Below are positions 34,410-43,238 of a stretch of DNA of 64,000 nt, one piece after another. Each line of letters starts with the position of its first letter. Position 1 is the first letter of the stretch. The DNA comes from Bacteroidota bacterium. Its GTDB lineage: Bacteria > Bacteroidota > Bacteroidia > Bacteroidales > Prolixibacteraceae. The stretch lies in assembly GCA_024278975.1 (NCBI GenBank), contig JAJRSD010000024.1, positions 1 through 64,000 on the forward strand, written 5' to 3'. The notes below the pieces were generated by a model. It worked only from the letters and a program-made list of their open reading frames with translations. It did no database searches and was not told the DNA's origin. Position numbers and translations under genes: made by a program.

Positions 34410-34444
34410 GTAAAATCATTCATATACAAAAGTTAAATTATTAA

Positions 34445-34487
34445 AGAACCGTTCTCTCTATAATAGAGAGAACGGTTCTCTTTTTTA
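34445..34487 (+). terminator. gnd: Strong rho-independent terminator after gnd
   Basis: A perfect 15-bp stem, AGAACCGTTCTCTCT with its complement, a TAAT-type loop, then CTTTTTT. It ends the catabolic operon from gnd. Confidence 0.9.
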
Positions 34488-34555
34488 TGGAAATATAGCC
34501 GCCTATACGCGAACAAAAAGGCTGAAAACTTATTCGTGCATTCGTGGCTATCTTG

Positions 34556-35593
34556 TTACAAATTTATCATCGCCTTAATTGCACCATCTTTATAACCTTC
34601 AACAATATCAAAAGCATCGGCTGTTTCTTCCAAAGTGAAATTATGGGTTACCATTTTTTCAACATCTATTTTACCCGAAACTACCAAGTCAATTGCTTCC
34701 TGAACGCAATGATTTTGCCTGCGTATATTAACTACCGAAAGCTCTTTTCGGCGCATTAAATCCATATTGAATGTATATTGAGCCGATGGTGGAATTCCGA
34801 TTAAAACCAACTTCCCACCGGGTTTTAAAATTTTAAGAGCATTTGTAACAGCATCCTGCTCGCCACTGGCTTCGAAAACCACATCAAGCAAATTCTCCTC
34901 GTTCTGTTTTACAACCTCCTCAACGTCTTCCTTATCAGAATTTATGGAATATGCAGCACCAATTTCTTTTGCTTTCTCCAAACGATAATCAAGAGGTTCT
35001 ATCATTCCAATATTTTCAATCCCTTCGGCCAATAGTTTCATTAAAACACTTAGCCCGATTGGCCCGGCACCAAAAATCCCAACCGATGCAGATTTGTTTT
35101 CAATATGAGCCATATTAACTGTATAAACTCCAATAGACAGTGGTTCTATTAATGCTGCTTGTGCCGGGTTTAGCTTTCCGGTTACCGGGAAACAGGTAAA
35201 ATCGGGCATCACAATATATTCCGATAAGCAACCATCTAATTGTCCCGGACAACCCAAAAATTTACCATTGCGGCAAGTGTGTGGTCGTCCGGCAAGACAC
35301 TGGTCGCAAACTCCACAATGCACAGCGGGATCGACAACAACCAGATCGCCAACTTTTATATTTGTTACTTTCTCCCCTATTTCTTCAATTATCCCTGAAC
35401 ATTCGTGCCCAACCGGAAACGGATATTCAACAACTTGTGTCCCGATTTTGCCCACAGAATAATAGTGAATATCGGAGCCACAAACTCCAATGGTAGCAAG
35501 TTTAATTTTAACATCACTTGCATTTATTAATAACGGAACTGTAACTTTTGTCATTTCCATTTCCCTTATTCCCGAGAGTACAACCTGTTTCAT
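34556..35593 (-). CDS. Zn-dependent polyol/alcohol dehydrogenase (sorbitol dehydrogenase-like)
   Basis: A 345-residue medium-chain dehydrogenase. Catalytic zinc ligands are in GVCGSDIHYY and GHECSG, the structural zinc cluster is CGVCDQCLAGRPHTC, and the NAD site is GAGPIGLSVL. LKPGGKLVLIG is also typical. It resembles sorbitol/L-iditol and threonine dehydrogenases. It faces the gnd operon convergently. The substrate is unknown, but the location near sugar-acid genes suggests oxidation of a polyol or aldonate. Confidence 0.85.
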   Translation of the reverse strand: MKQVVLSGIREMEMTKVTVPLLINASDVKIKLATIGVCGSDIHYYSVGKIGTQVVEYPFPVGHECSGIIEEIGEKVTNIKVGDLVVVDPAVHCGVCDQCLAGRPHTCRNGKFLGCPGQLDGCLSEYIVMPDFTCFPVTGKLNPAQAALIEPLSIGVYTVNMAHIENKSASVGIFGAGPIGLSVLMKLLAEGIENIGMIEPLDYRLEKAKEIGAAYSINSDKEDVEEVVKQNEENLLDVVFEASGEQDAVTNALKILKPGGKLVLIGIPPSAQYTFNMDLMRRKELSVVNIRRQNHCVQEAIDLVVSGKIDVEKMVTHNFTLEETADAFDIVEGYKDGAIKAMINL

Positions 35594-35882
35594 TATATTA
35601 TTTTTTTAATTCACTCTAAAATTAAAATAATCTTTAATGAAATCAATCCTGTACAATCTGTTATTTCAAAATAGTAACAAAAGAGTATTCTATGCCAATA
35701 ATTTACAATCTGCTTGTTTTGACTATTTGAATCATAAATTCGAATAAATTATAAACATTTTACACAACATATTTATGTTTATTAAAAACTATCTATCAAA
35801 CACTTATAAGTATTCGACTTTAGGCATTTAACAAAAATTAATATTTTTTTAAAAATCTTTAACCATTAGTAACATTTTGTAG

Positions 35883-36017
35883 TATATTAGCAACCCGAAA
35901 GTGAAGAGCATTTAGAAACACTTATTTACCTTTTCTCTATTAGACAAATAAGATTTCTGTTCTAACTAAACTAAACTATGAATAATCGGGTTATTGTTAA
36001 AAGATAACCCGTTTTTT
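35883..36017 (+). ncRNA. Candidate small transcript ending in a strong terminator
   Basis: The stretch 35594-36016 between two minus-strand genes has no gene. On the plus strand a TATATTAG box (35883) resembles the -7 consensus. About 100 bases later lies a perfect hairpin CGGGTTAT/ATAACCCG (35987-36011) followed by TTTTTT. No plus-strand gene follows it closely, so it would end a short RNA rather than an mRNA. A nine-codon ATG ORF (ATGAATAATCGG...) overlaps the hairpin but is too short to support. This could also be a terminator for the minus-strand MATE gene, though the T run is on the other side. Confidence 0.35.
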
Positions 36018-37354
36018 CATGCTATTTTACGGAATATATATTTAAACCGAAAATAGAACAAAATGCCAGCGGTTCCAAGTCCAACAAGGTATCCGTACCA
36101 AATTCCCTGCGGACCCATATTAAACACAAAAGTTAAAATATAACTTGTTGGAATACCTACTAAAAGATATGCAAAGAATGCAATAAACATAGGGAACTTT
36201 ACATCGGCTATTCCACGCAGCGTACTTAGCATAACAACCTGTAATCCATCGAAAACCTGAAAAATTGCTGCAATAATCAGCAGTCCGGCTGCGATATCGA
36301 TAACGGCACGATCTAGTGTAAACATTAGCGGTAAATAGTTTCGGGCGACAACAAAAACACCTCCCATAATAAGCATAAAAGCAAGAACCAATTGTGTTGA
36401 TGCCAATGCCGCCATTCGCAAAGACTTATAATCTTTTACTCCCATCTGATGGCTCACCCTGATTGTATTTGCCTGCGAAACTCCCAACGAAATCATATAA
36501 GTAAACGATGCAAGTCCGATTGCAACCTGATGTGCTGCCAATGGAATTTCGCCCAACCAGCCCATCATTATTGCACCAATTCCAAATGCGAGAAGCTCCA
36601 CAATTATCTGAAACCCAATGGGAATTCCAATTTTAAGTATCGATGTAATTTTCTCGACACTAAAAACTTGCTTACGAGCTTCAATAAAATATTTTTTAAA
36701 TTTTTGTAACTTATAAATGTATATTATAAATAGAAGTGCCATAAACAGACGCGAAACCATTGTTCCTATTCCTGCACCAACCAATCCCATTTCGGGAAAT
36801 CCAAATTTCCCGAAAATAAAAAGGTAGTTTATAATAATATTTACAACATTAGCCGATAAAGTTATTTGCATTGCAATTTTGGTATTTCCAATTCCCTCGA
36901 AAAATTGTTTTAACGAGAAAAACAACATAAACGGTAAGTACGACAAACAGAGCAGCAAAAAATATGGTTTGGCAAGATTTAAAACTTCCACAGGCTGACC
37001 AAGTAGCGGAAGAGTAAAATAAATTCCGAACATTACGACGGTTAAAACAATAGCAGCAGCAAAATGCGTAAACATTCCGTTTTTTAACAATGCTGCAACT
37101 TCATGTAATTTTCCGTTGCTATATGCTTTCCCGATTAAAGGAGTTAATCCGTAGGTAATTCCCATGCCAAAATACATTCCAATCATAAACACATTATTGG
37201 CAAACGAAGCGGCTGCAAGTTCGGTCGTTCCAACATGACCAACCATCATATTATCGACCAAATGAACAGTAATCTGCCCCACTTGAGACAAAACAATGGG
37301 AAAAGCCAAAAGTAAATTTCGCTTATAAAAAGGTATGTAATCAGACAATTTCAC
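36017..37354 (-). CDS. MATE-family multidrug efflux protein
   Basis: A 445-residue protein with 12 membrane helices, opening with LLLAFPIVLSQVGQITVHLVDNMMVGHVGTTELAAASFANN, the N-terminal MATE motif, and the second-half copy IGFQIIVELLAFGIGAIMMGWLGEIPLAAHQVAI. Members expel cationic drugs in exchange for Na+ or H+. It is in the NorM/DinF group. It stands alone between adh and the acyl-CoA carboxylase operon. Confidence 0.9.
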   Translation of the reverse strand: MKLSDYIPFYKRNLLLAFPIVLSQVGQITVHLVDNMMVGHVGTTELAAASFANNVFMIGMYFGMGITYGLTPLIGKAYSNGKLHEVAALLKNGMFTHFAAAIVLTVVMFGIYFTLPLLGQPVEVLNLAKPYFLLLCLSYLPFMLFFSLKQFFEGIGNTKIAMQITLSANVVNIIINYLFIFGKFGFPEMGLVGAGIGTMVSRLFMALLFIIYIYKLQKFKKYFIEARKQVFSVEKITSILKIGIPIGFQIIVELLAFGIGAIMMGWLGEIPLAAHQVAIGLASFTYMISLGVSQANTIRVSHQMGVKDYKSLRMAALASTQLVLAFMLIMGGVFVVARNYLPLMFTLDRAVIDIAAGLLIIAAIFQVFDGLQVVMLSTLRGIADVKFPMFIAFFAYLLVGIPTSYILTFVFNMGPQGIWYGYLVGLGTAGILFYFRFKYIFRKIA

Positions 37355-37481
37355 AATGCTGCAAAATTATCATTATTACTTATAATTTGATATTCTATTG
37401 AATTTAATGAGATTATATTTGATTTACAAAAACATTAATAGTCTATTACTACTTAAATTTACATTTATTAACATATTTTGA

Positions 37482-37512
37482 TTTGCATATTGTTTCACAT
37501 AAAGTAATTTCG
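37482..37512 (+). promoter_or_regulatory. Promoter of the acyl-CoA carboxylase operon
   Basis: TTTG (37482-37485), a 19-base spacer and TAATTTCG (37505-37512; 7 of 8 matches to TAnnTTTG). This leaves a leader of about 120 bases before accC. Confidence 0.6.
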
Positions 37513-37638
37513 GCGCACCTCTCAAATAAATAAATAAATAGCTAGATGTTTAGATGTAAATTTAAACATTAAGCATTTTGTATTGTTATTGAAAAGAGTA
37601 TTTTACGAAGTGTAAATTTTTGATTTTTAATAGTATAT

Positions 37639-39144
37639 ATGAGTCAAATTAAAAAAATATTAGTTGCCAACCGGGGCGAGATTGCAATTCGTGTAATGCG
37701 AACCTGCAGAGAGCTCGACATTGAAACGGTTGCAGTTTATTCGGAAGCAGACAGAACGTCGCTCCACGTCAGGTACGCGCACGAGGCATTTTACATTGGG
37801 GAATCGCCATCAAACGAAAGCTATCTAAACATCGATAAAATTATTGATGTGGCTAAAAGTTGCGGTGCCGATGCAATTCACCCGGGGTATGGTTTTCTGT
37901 CAGAGAATGCAGAGTTCGCAAAAAGGTGTACAAAAGAGGGGATTATATTTATTGGTCCCACACCCGATGTTATCGTTACAATGGGCGATAAAATTCAGGC
38001 ACGGGAAGCGATGACAAATGCCGGCATTCCGGTTGTCCCCGGTACAAAGGATAAAATAACATCAGAAAAAGAGGTTCATGATGTTATTAAAGAGATTGGA
38101 TTGCCAATAATGATAAAAGCTTCAGCAGGTGGTGGTGGTAAAGGAATGCGATTAATCCAGGAAGAGTCAGAAGTTATTTCGGCAGTTCGTGCAGCCCGCT
38201 CAGAAGCACTGTCGTCGTTTGGCGACGATTCGGTTTACATAGAGAAATATATTACATCGCCTCATCACATCGAGTTTCAGATTCTTGCCGACCAACATGG
38301 AAATGTGGTTCATCTTTTTGAAAGAGAGTGTTCGGTTCAGCGCAGGCATCAGAAAATGATTGAAGAGACACCCTCGCCATTAATGACTCCCGAATTGCGA
38401 GACGAAATGGGAAAATGTGCAGTAGATTCGGCAAAAGCAGTTAATTATGTTGGTGCCGGAACAATAGAGTTTTTAGTTGACAACAACCTGAATTACTATT
38501 TTCTTGAAATGAATACCAGGTTGCAGGTTGAGCACCCAATTACAGAAAGAGTTACCGGAATAGATTTGGTAAAACAGCAAATCAGAGTTGCAGAAGGAGA
38601 TAAACTCGAATTCAAACAAGAAGACCTAATTCAAAAAGGGCATGCAATTGAGTGCCGGATTTATGCCGAAGACCCCGATAATAATTTTATGCCAAGCGCA
38701 GGAAAAATATATAAAATATCGGAGCCACTGGGGCTTGGAGTGAGAACCGACGGATATGTTTACGAAGGTTACGAAATTCCAATATACTACGATTCGATGA
38801 TCTCGAAACTAATAGTATGGGGAAAAACAAGAGACGAAGCTATTCGTAGAATGCGCCGAGCACTTTACGAATACAAAATTACGGGCGTTAAAACTTCAAT
38901 AAAAATACTGGAACGGGTAATGAATAACGAGAATTTTATTGAAGGAAATTACGACACCCATTTTATTGAAAAAAACAGAGAACAATTAATGTCGAGCAAA
39001 ATAAAAGACGATATAAGTGACATGGTAATTATTGCTACTTTCATTGACTATCTCGATAAAATAGGACAGAAAGAAGACAATACAAAAGAGTTTGCAGCGG
39101 CACAAAGTTGCTGGAATAAAACATCATTTAGAAACCATTTTTAA
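37639..39144 (+). CDS. accC: Biotin carboxylase subunit of acyl-CoA (propionyl-CoA-type) carboxylase
   Basis: A 501-residue ATP-grasp enzyme. The N-terminal domain is ILVANRGEIAIRVMRTCRE, HPGYGFLSENAEFAKRC is typical, and the ATP-binding loop is KASAGGGGKGMRL; the ERECSVQRRHQKMIEE and EMNTRLQVEHPITE blocks are also fully conserved. It carboxylates biotin on the carrier protein using bicarbonate and ATP. It forms an operon with the carrier and carboxyltransferase (9-base and 1-base gaps). The length is slightly above the usual 450, with an extra C-terminal stretch. Confidence 0.93.
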   Translation: MSQIKKILVANRGEIAIRVMRTCRELDIETVAVYSEADRTSLHVRYAHEAFYIGESPSNESYLNIDKIIDVAKSCGADAIHPGYGFLSENAEFAKRCTKEGIIFIGPTPDVIVTMGDKIQAREAMTNAGIPVVPGTKDKITSEKEVHDVIKEIGLPIMIKASAGGGGKGMRLIQEESEVISAVRAARSEALSSFGDDSVYIEKYITSPHHIEFQILADQHGNVVHLFERECSVQRRHQKMIEETPSPLMTPELRDEMGKCAVDSAKAVNYVGAGTIEFLVDNNLNYYFLEMNTRLQVEHPITERVTGIDLVKQQIRVAEGDKLEFKQEDLIQKGHAIECRIYAEDPDNNFMPSAGKIYKISEPLGLGVRTDGYVYEGYEIPIYYDSMISKLIVWGKTRDEAIRRMRRALYEYKITGVKTSIKILERVMNNENFIEGNYDTHFIEKNREQLMSSKIKDDISDMVIIATFIDYLDKIGQKEDNTKEFAAAQSCWNKTSFRNHF

Positions 39145-39153
39145 ATATATATT

Positions 39154-39675
39154 ATGGCAGTAGAAATAAAAGTGGGAGAACGTGTTGCATGGGTAAATCT
39201 TCTAAGTCAGGAAAAAAATATTCTGGAAATTGACGTTGACGGAAAAGTTTACAAAGTAGATTTAATGCACACCGCCGACGGTACTTTCTCCATTCTTGAA
39301 AATGGTCATTCTCACAACATCGAACTTGTTCCACACGACGAACCGAAAAAATATACGGCTTACACTTTATATCAATCTTACGATTTAGAAGTTATTGATG
39401 CCGAAGCACGTTATCTTATGAACCGCGGCGGAAATGGATTCGACTCAAACGAAAATACAATTTCGTCGCCAATGCCGGGCAAAGTGGTTAATGTGATGGT
39501 AAAAGAAGGAGACAATGTAAAAGAGGGAGAAACGGTAATAATTATTGCAGCCATGAAAATGGAGAGCGAATATAAAGCACCAAAAGATGGCATTGTAAAA
39601 AAGATAAATGTTAAAAATGATGATACCATTGAAGGAAATCAAGTTTTAATTGAATTGGAATTAATTGAAAAATAG
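39154..39675 (+). CDS. accB: Biotin carboxyl carrier protein
   Basis: A 173-residue protein whose last 75 residues are a biotinyl domain: [21 protein letters not shown] and the biotinylation site IIAAMKMES, with the biotin Lys in AMKM. The N-terminal about 90 residues are a separate beta-rich domain of the kind found in methylmalonyl/propionyl-CoA carboxylase carriers of Bacteroidota. It shuttles carboxybiotin from AccC to the carboxyltransferase. Confidence 0.9.
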   Translation: MAVEIKVGERVAWVNLLSQEKNILEIDVDGKVYKVDLMHTADGTFSILENGHSHNIELVPHDEPKKYTAYTLYQSYDLEVIDAEARYLMNRGGNGFDSNENTISSPMPGKVVNVMVKEGDNVKEGETVIIIAAMKMESEYKAPKDGIVKKINVKNDDTIEGNQVLIELELIEK

Positions 39676-39676
39676 T

Positions 39677-41212
39677 ATGAATTTAGAAGATAAATATAAT
39701 AAGCTGGAAGAGCTTAATAAACTTGCAGAATTAAGTGGAGGCGAAACGCGAAAAGAGAAACAACACGCAGCCGGTAAAAAAACTGCAAGAGAGAGAGTTC
39801 TCCTACTGCTCGACCCGGGTACTTTTACCGAAATTGACAAATTGATGTTGCATCGGAATTATGATTTCGGTATGGAAGCCCACAAAATTTATGGCGATGG
39901 GCTAATTTCGGGATATGGAAAAGTTAACGGAAGGTTGGTTTATGTTTTTGCTCAGGATTTCACTGTTTTTGGAGGTTCGTTAAGCAGAGCAAATGCCGAT
40001 AAAATTGTAAAGATACAGGAACTTGCCTTAAAAATGGGAGCTCCGCTTGTTGGGTTAAACGACTCGGGAGGTGCTCGTATTCAGGAAGGTGTTGAGAGTT
40101 TGGCAGGTTATGCCGATATTTTTTATAACAATGTAATTTCGTCGGGAGTAATTCCGCAAATTTCTGCAATACTTGGTCCGTGTGCCGGTGGTGCAGTTTA
40201 TTCCCCTGCCCTCACCGATTTCATTTTTATGGTGAATGAAAAAAGTCACATGTTTGTTACCGGTCCTGAAGTAATTAAAACCGTTACCCACGAAGATGTT
40301 ACTAAAGAAGATTTGGGCGGAGCAAACACTCACAACTCTAAAAGTGGTGTTGCACATTTTAATGGCAGCGACGAAGAGCAAACGATAATGATGATTCGTG
40401 AATTGCTGAGTTTTATCCCATCAAATAATCTGGAAGACCCACCGGTAAAACCAACAATTGATTCGGCAAACAGAGCAGACGAGGTTTTGCAGGATATTGT
40501 TCCGGCTGACCCGAATAAGCCTTATGATATGCACAATATTATACAGAGAGTTATAGATAATAAACATTTTCTGGAAGTTCAGGCGCAATATGCGCAGAAT
40601 ATTATTGTCGGGTTTGCGCGTTTTGGTGGGAAACCCGTTGGAATTGTTGCTAACCAACCGCAGAATCTTGCGGGAGTACTCGATATAAATTCATCGACAA
40701 AAGCTGCACGGTTTGTACGTTTTTGTGATGCGTTTAATTTGCCACTTGTAACTTTTGTTGATGTACCGGGATTTTTACCGGGAACAAGTCAGGAGTTTGG
40801 AGGAATTATTAAACACGGAGCAAAATTACTTTACGCTTTTGCCGAAGCAACCGTTCCGAAAATCACCCTGATTACGCGAAAAGCTTATGGTGGTGCATAC
40901 GATGTTATGTCGAGCAAGCATATTGGTGCCGATGTAAATTTTGCTTACCCAACTGCAGAAATTGCTGTTATGGGACCTGAAGGAGCAATTAATATTATCC
41001 ATCATAATAAATTGGATGAAGAGGAAAAAATAAAGGCTGTTGACGAATATCGCGAAAAATTTGCAAATCCGTATAAAGCTGCCTCTCTGGGTTATATCGA
41101 TGAAATAATAAATCCGCGCGATACACGTAAAAAAATTATTGACGCGCTTGATATGACAAAAAATAAACGAAAATCGAACCCGCCTAAAAAGCACGGAAAT
41201 ATTCCGCTTTAG
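39677..41212 (+). CDS. pccB: Acyl-CoA carboxylase carboxyltransferase subunit (PccB/MmdA-like)
   Basis: About 511 residues from the ATG at 39677, one base after the carrier stop; a TTG at 39665 would overlap. It carries the crotonase-like carboxyltransferase fold: [35 protein letters not shown], the [16 protein letters not shown] oxyanion hole, and [18 protein letters not shown]. The best fit is propionyl-CoA carboxylase beta or the methylmalonyl-CoA decarboxylase alpha chain. With AccC and the carrier it interconverts propionyl-CoA and methylmalonyl-CoA. There is no epimerase or mutase nearby. Confidence 0.9.
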   Translation: MNLEDKYNKLEELNKLAELSGGETRKEKQHAAGKKTARERVLLLLDPGTFTEIDKLMLHRNYDFGMEAHKIYGDGLISGYGKVNGRLVYVFAQDFTVFGGSLSRANADKIVKIQELALKMGAPLVGLNDSGGARIQEGVESLAGYADIFYNNVISSGVIPQISAILGPCAGGAVYSPALTDFIFMVNEKSHMFVTGPEVIKTVTHEDVTKEDLGGANTHNSKSGVAHFNGSDEEQTIMMIRELLSFIPSNNLEDPPVKPTIDSANRADEVLQDIVPADPNKPYDMHNIIQRVIDNKHFLEVQAQYAQNIIVGFARFGGKPVGIVANQPQNLAGVLDINSSTKAARFVRFCDAFNLPLVTFVDVPGFLPGTSQEFGGIIKHGAKLLYAFAEATVPKITLITRKAYGGAYDVMSSKHIGADVNFAYPTAEIAVMGPEGAINIIHHNKLDEEEKIKAVDEYREKFANPYKAASLGYIDEIINPRDTRKKIIDALDMTKNKRKSNPPKKHGNIPL

Positions 41213-41237
41213 GAGAGTTTAATTTTGGAAGTTTATT

Positions 41238-41279
41238 AAAGGATGATATCTTAATGAAAAAGATGTCATCCTTTTTTTT
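41238..41279 (+). terminator. Terminator of the acyl-CoA carboxylase operon
   Basis: A 15-bp stem (AAAGGATGATATCTT with AAGATGTCATCCTTT, one G-T pair) and eight T residues. Confidence 0.92.
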
Positions 41280-41362
41280 GTAAAAAAAGTGTGATTTGCA
41301 ACTTTTAGAAAAAATTGAATTCTGATTGATAAATTTCGATTTCTGATTTTGGTAGAAGGTAG

Positions 41363-41479
41363 AAGAAAGTCACAGTCGCAGTCGCAGTTTACAGAGAAGA
41401 AAGTCACAGTTGCAGTTGCAGTTTACAGAGAAGAAAGTCGCAGTTGCAGTTGCAGTTTACAGAGAAGAAAGTCACAGTA
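41363..41479. repeat. 34-bp tandem repeat, 3.4 copies
   Basis: Units starting AAGAAAGTCACAG at 41363, 41397, 41431 and 41465 are exactly 34 bp apart and differ only by C/T changes (TCGCAG against TTGCAG). Each holds inner GCAGTY triplicates. A related tract occurs at 56248-56285. Confidence 0.9.
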
Positions 41480-41497
41480 CGCCTCTGCCTTCGGCAT

Positions 41498-41528
41498 CTC
41501 CCCAAAGGGGAGAATTGAAGAAAAGAGG
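41498..41528. repeat. Short hairpins (GCC/GGC and CTCCCC/GGGGAG type)
   Basis: GCCTTCGGC followed by CTCCCCAAAGGGGAG: two hairpins between the tandem repeats and the clover-leaf element. They carry no T run and look like repeat-family hairpins. Confidence 0.5.
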
Positions 41529-41547
41529 AAGGTTGCAGTTTCGCAAC

Positions 41548-41692
41548 TATCTTTTGCCGTCAGATAAATCTGACGGATCAAATGGGCAATTTTGCCCAAA
41601 GGGTTTTAACCCAAAAGAATCTTTAACGGGTTAAAACCCGGAATGTATTTCTTATCTCCTTACCCGTCCGATGAATTGGACGGCAAAAGATA
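41548..41692. repeat. Clover-leaf element with 14-bp terminal inverted repeat and five inner hairpins
   Basis: Ends TATCTTTTGCCGTC (41548-41561) and GACGGCAAAAGATA (41679-41692) are perfect inverted repeats. Inside lie CCGTCAGAT/ATCTGACGG (41557-41576), GGGCAA/TTGCCC (41584-41597), GGGTT/AACCC (41601-41612), CGGGTT/AACCCG (41627-41640) and CCGTCC/GGACGG (41664-41683). No ORF is present. The same design is seen at 3726-3842. Confidence 0.85.
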
Positions 41693-41710
41693 ATTTCTGC
41701 TATTGGCGTG

Positions 41711-41738
41711 AGATTCCGAATCAAGTTCGGAATGACGG
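41711..41738. repeat. Half copy of the CGTCATTCCGAA palindromic repeat
   Basis: AGATTCCGAATCAAGTTCGG and ATGACGG: the reverse complement of the left half of the unit at 34344, with one mismatch in 27 bases. It follows directly after the clover-leaf element. Confidence 0.7.
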
Positions 41739-41759
41739 CTTGTGGCTAACAGTTTACAG

Positions 41760-41995
41760 CTAAAAGCCATAGATTAACGGCGTGAATTTGGCAAATGGAA
41801 AATGCGGATGCAGGGTGCTGATTCTGGCAGGGATTGCAGTGGTAGCTTGTAACTGCAACCGACTATGTTTTGCTAAGCGGTGGAGGCTGACGCAGGAAGA
41901 CCCCGCACGCTTATGCAAAACAAGGAGTTTGGAGTTGCAACTAAAACGGAAAGCCCGGCTGCCAGCCTGATTACTTCGCTTTGCTCGTAAAACCG
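41760..41995. repeat. GC-rich foldable stretch, possible structured repeat
   Basis: GC content is clearly higher than around it. GTTTTGCTAAGCG (41867-41879) pairs with CGCTTATGCAAAAC (41908-41921) across a loop that begins with GCGG/CCGC. On the minus strand an 80-codon ORF (41760-42002) exists, but it has no recognised domain and overlaps the inverted repeat; I judge it spurious. This could be a small ncRNA, a repeat or remnant of an insertion element. Confidence 0.4.
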
Positions 41996-42059
41996 AACCC
42001 AATTATTTTAAACCCAAATATTATTTAATTAACACACAAAAATGTAATTGGCATAATAG

Positions 42060-42090
42060 TTTGAGAAATAAGTAATTATTTATATTTTTG
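42060..42090 (+). promoter_or_regulatory. rpsF: Promoter of rpsF-rpsR-rplI
   Basis: TTTG (42060-42063), 19-base spacer, TATTTTTG (42083-42090): an exact match to the Bacteroidota TTTG-N19-TAnnTTTG pattern. It gives a leader of about 35 bases. Confidence 0.8.
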
Positions 42091-42131
42091 CGCCTCGAAA
42101 AACAAAATTGTTTAATTAAAAATTGATATTT

Positions 42132-42476
42132 ATGTTGAACCAGTATGAAACCGTTTTCATTTGTACTCCCGTTTTATCTGAGCCACAGGTAAAGGAAGCG
42201 GTAAAAAAATTCAGGACTATCATTACCGAGCTTGGTGGCGATATGATTCATGAAGAGAATTGGGGAATGAAAAAATTGGCTTACCCGATTCAGAAGAAAT
42301 CTACAGGCTTTTACCATTTATTTGAGTTTATTGCCGACCCGTCAGTAATTGCGAAAGTTGAAACTGAGTTTCGTCGCGACGAAAAAATTATCAGGTTTAT
42401 GACAGTTAAACTCGATAAATACGCGATTGTGTACAGTACTAAGAGAAAGAGATTACAGAAAGAAAAACTAAAGTAA
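42132..42476 (+). CDS. rpsF: 30S ribosomal protein bS6
   Basis: About 114 residues from the ATG at 42132; a TTG at 42123 is ruled out because [10 protein letters not shown] is the family start. [25 protein letters not shown] is the conserved core. It binds bS18 in the small subunit. There is no SD sequence before it. It is first of three ribosomal genes. Confidence 0.96.
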   Translation: MLNQYETVFICTPVLSEPQVKEAVKKFRTIITELGGDMIHEENWGMKKLAYPIQKKSTGFYHLFEFIADPSVIAKVETEFRRDEKIIRFMTVKLDKYAIVYSTKRKRLQKEKLK

Positions 42477-42482
42477 AGGAGG
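42475..42482 (+). promoter_or_regulatory. rpsR: Unusually strong Shine-Dalgarno before rpsR
   Basis: AAAGGAGG, 8 bases before the rpsR ATG. Most genes in this window have none. In Bacteroidota the 16S anti-SD is hidden by bS6, bS18 and bS21, so a full SD here is notable and could tie bS18 synthesis to ribosomes lacking these proteins. Confidence 0.75.
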
Positions 42483-42490
42483 CGTAAGAA

Positions 42491-42757
42491 ATGGCACAAG
42501 CAAGTGAAATCAGATACCTGACTCCACCGTCAGTAGAACTTAAGAAGAAAAAGTATTGCCGTTTTAAGAAAAGCGGAATTAAGTATGTGGATTACAAAGA
42601 CCCTGAGTTTTTGAAAAAATTCCTTAACGAGCAAGGTAAAATTTTACCTCGCCGCCTTACAGGAACTTCTCTAAAATATCAGCGTAAAGTTGGACAGGCA
42701 ATTAAACGTGCCCGCCAGATTGCTTTATTACCGTTTGTAACCGATTTGATGAAATAA
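42491..42757 (+). CDS. rpsR: 30S ribosomal protein bS18
   Basis: An 88-residue protein. The family core is [51 protein letters not shown]; the N-terminus has a [12 protein letters not shown] stretch. It heterodimerises with bS6. It starts 14 bases after rpsF stops, with a strong SD. Confidence 0.97.
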   Translation: MAQASEIRYLTPPSVELKKKKYCRFKKSGIKYVDYKDPEFLKKFLNEQGKILPRRLTGTSLKYQRKVGQAIKRARQIALLPFVTDLMK

Positions 42758-42762
42758 GGAGG
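42755..42762 (+). promoter_or_regulatory. rplI: Strong Shine-Dalgarno before rplI
   Basis: TAAGGAGG, overlapping the rpsR stop codon, 7 bases before the rplI ATG. It is the second strong SD in this operon. Confidence 0.75.
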
Positions 42763-42769
42763 AATTAAA

Positions 42770-42829
42770 ATGGAAATTATATTAATACAAGACATTGAAC
42801 GTTTAGGTAGCAAAGACGATATTATAAAC
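42770..42829 (+). other. rplI: N-terminal RNA-binding signature of bL9
   Basis: The first 20 codons of rplI read MEIILIQDIERLGSKDDIIN, the start of the bL9 N-terminal domain that binds 23S rRNA. This confirms the chosen start. Confidence 0.6.
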
Positions 42830-43216
42830 GTTAAGGATGGTTACGCTCGTAACTTTTTGATTCCTACTAAAAAAGCAATTAACGCAACTGCTTCGGCAAA
42901 GAAAGTTTTAGCTGAGAACATTAAACAACGTGCACACAAAGAGGCCAAACTTATTGAAGAGGCTAACAAAATTGCTGAGCAAATTGTAAACAAGAAAGTT
43001 AAAATTGGTGCTAAAACAAGTACTTCGGGAAAAATATTTGGTTCGGTAAATACCATTCAGTTGGCTGAAGCCATTAACAAGAAAGGTTTTAATATTGACC
43101 GTAAACAGATTAAATTACCTGAAGACAGTATTAAGGAAGTTGGTAAATACACTGTAAAAATTAAACTTCATAAAAAAGTTGTTGTTGACTTTGAATTTGA
43201 AGTTGTTGCTGAATAA
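42770..43216 (+). CDS. rplI: 50S ribosomal protein bL9
   Basis: A 148-residue protein with the bL9 N-terminal domain (VKDGYARNFLIPTKKA), a long connecting helix (about 40-80, KKVLAENIKQRAHKEAKLIEE) and a C-terminal domain. It is last of the operon and is followed by a hairpin terminator. Confidence 0.97.
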   Translation: MEIILIQDIERLGSKDDIINVKDGYARNFLIPTKKAINATASAKKVLAENIKQRAHKEAKLIEEANKIAEQIVNKKVKIGAKTSTSGKIFGSVNTIQLAEAINKKGFNIDRKQIKLPEDSIKEVGKYTVKIKLHKKVVVDFEFEVVAE

Positions 43217-43238
43217 GTAAATTAGTTTACTACTATAT

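Noticed and set aside
35976-36010. Leader-peptide attenuator
   Set aside because: A nine-codon ORF overlaps the hairpin, but no plus-strand gene follows within 1.6 kb, so there is nothing to attenuate.
41363-41479. CRISPR array
   Set aside because: The 34-bp units are directly adjacent with no unique spacers, and no cas gene is in the window.
41760-42002. Minus-strand 80-codon ORF as a gene
   Set aside because: It overlaps an inverted repeat, has no domain or start signal, and its composition is unlike nearby genes.
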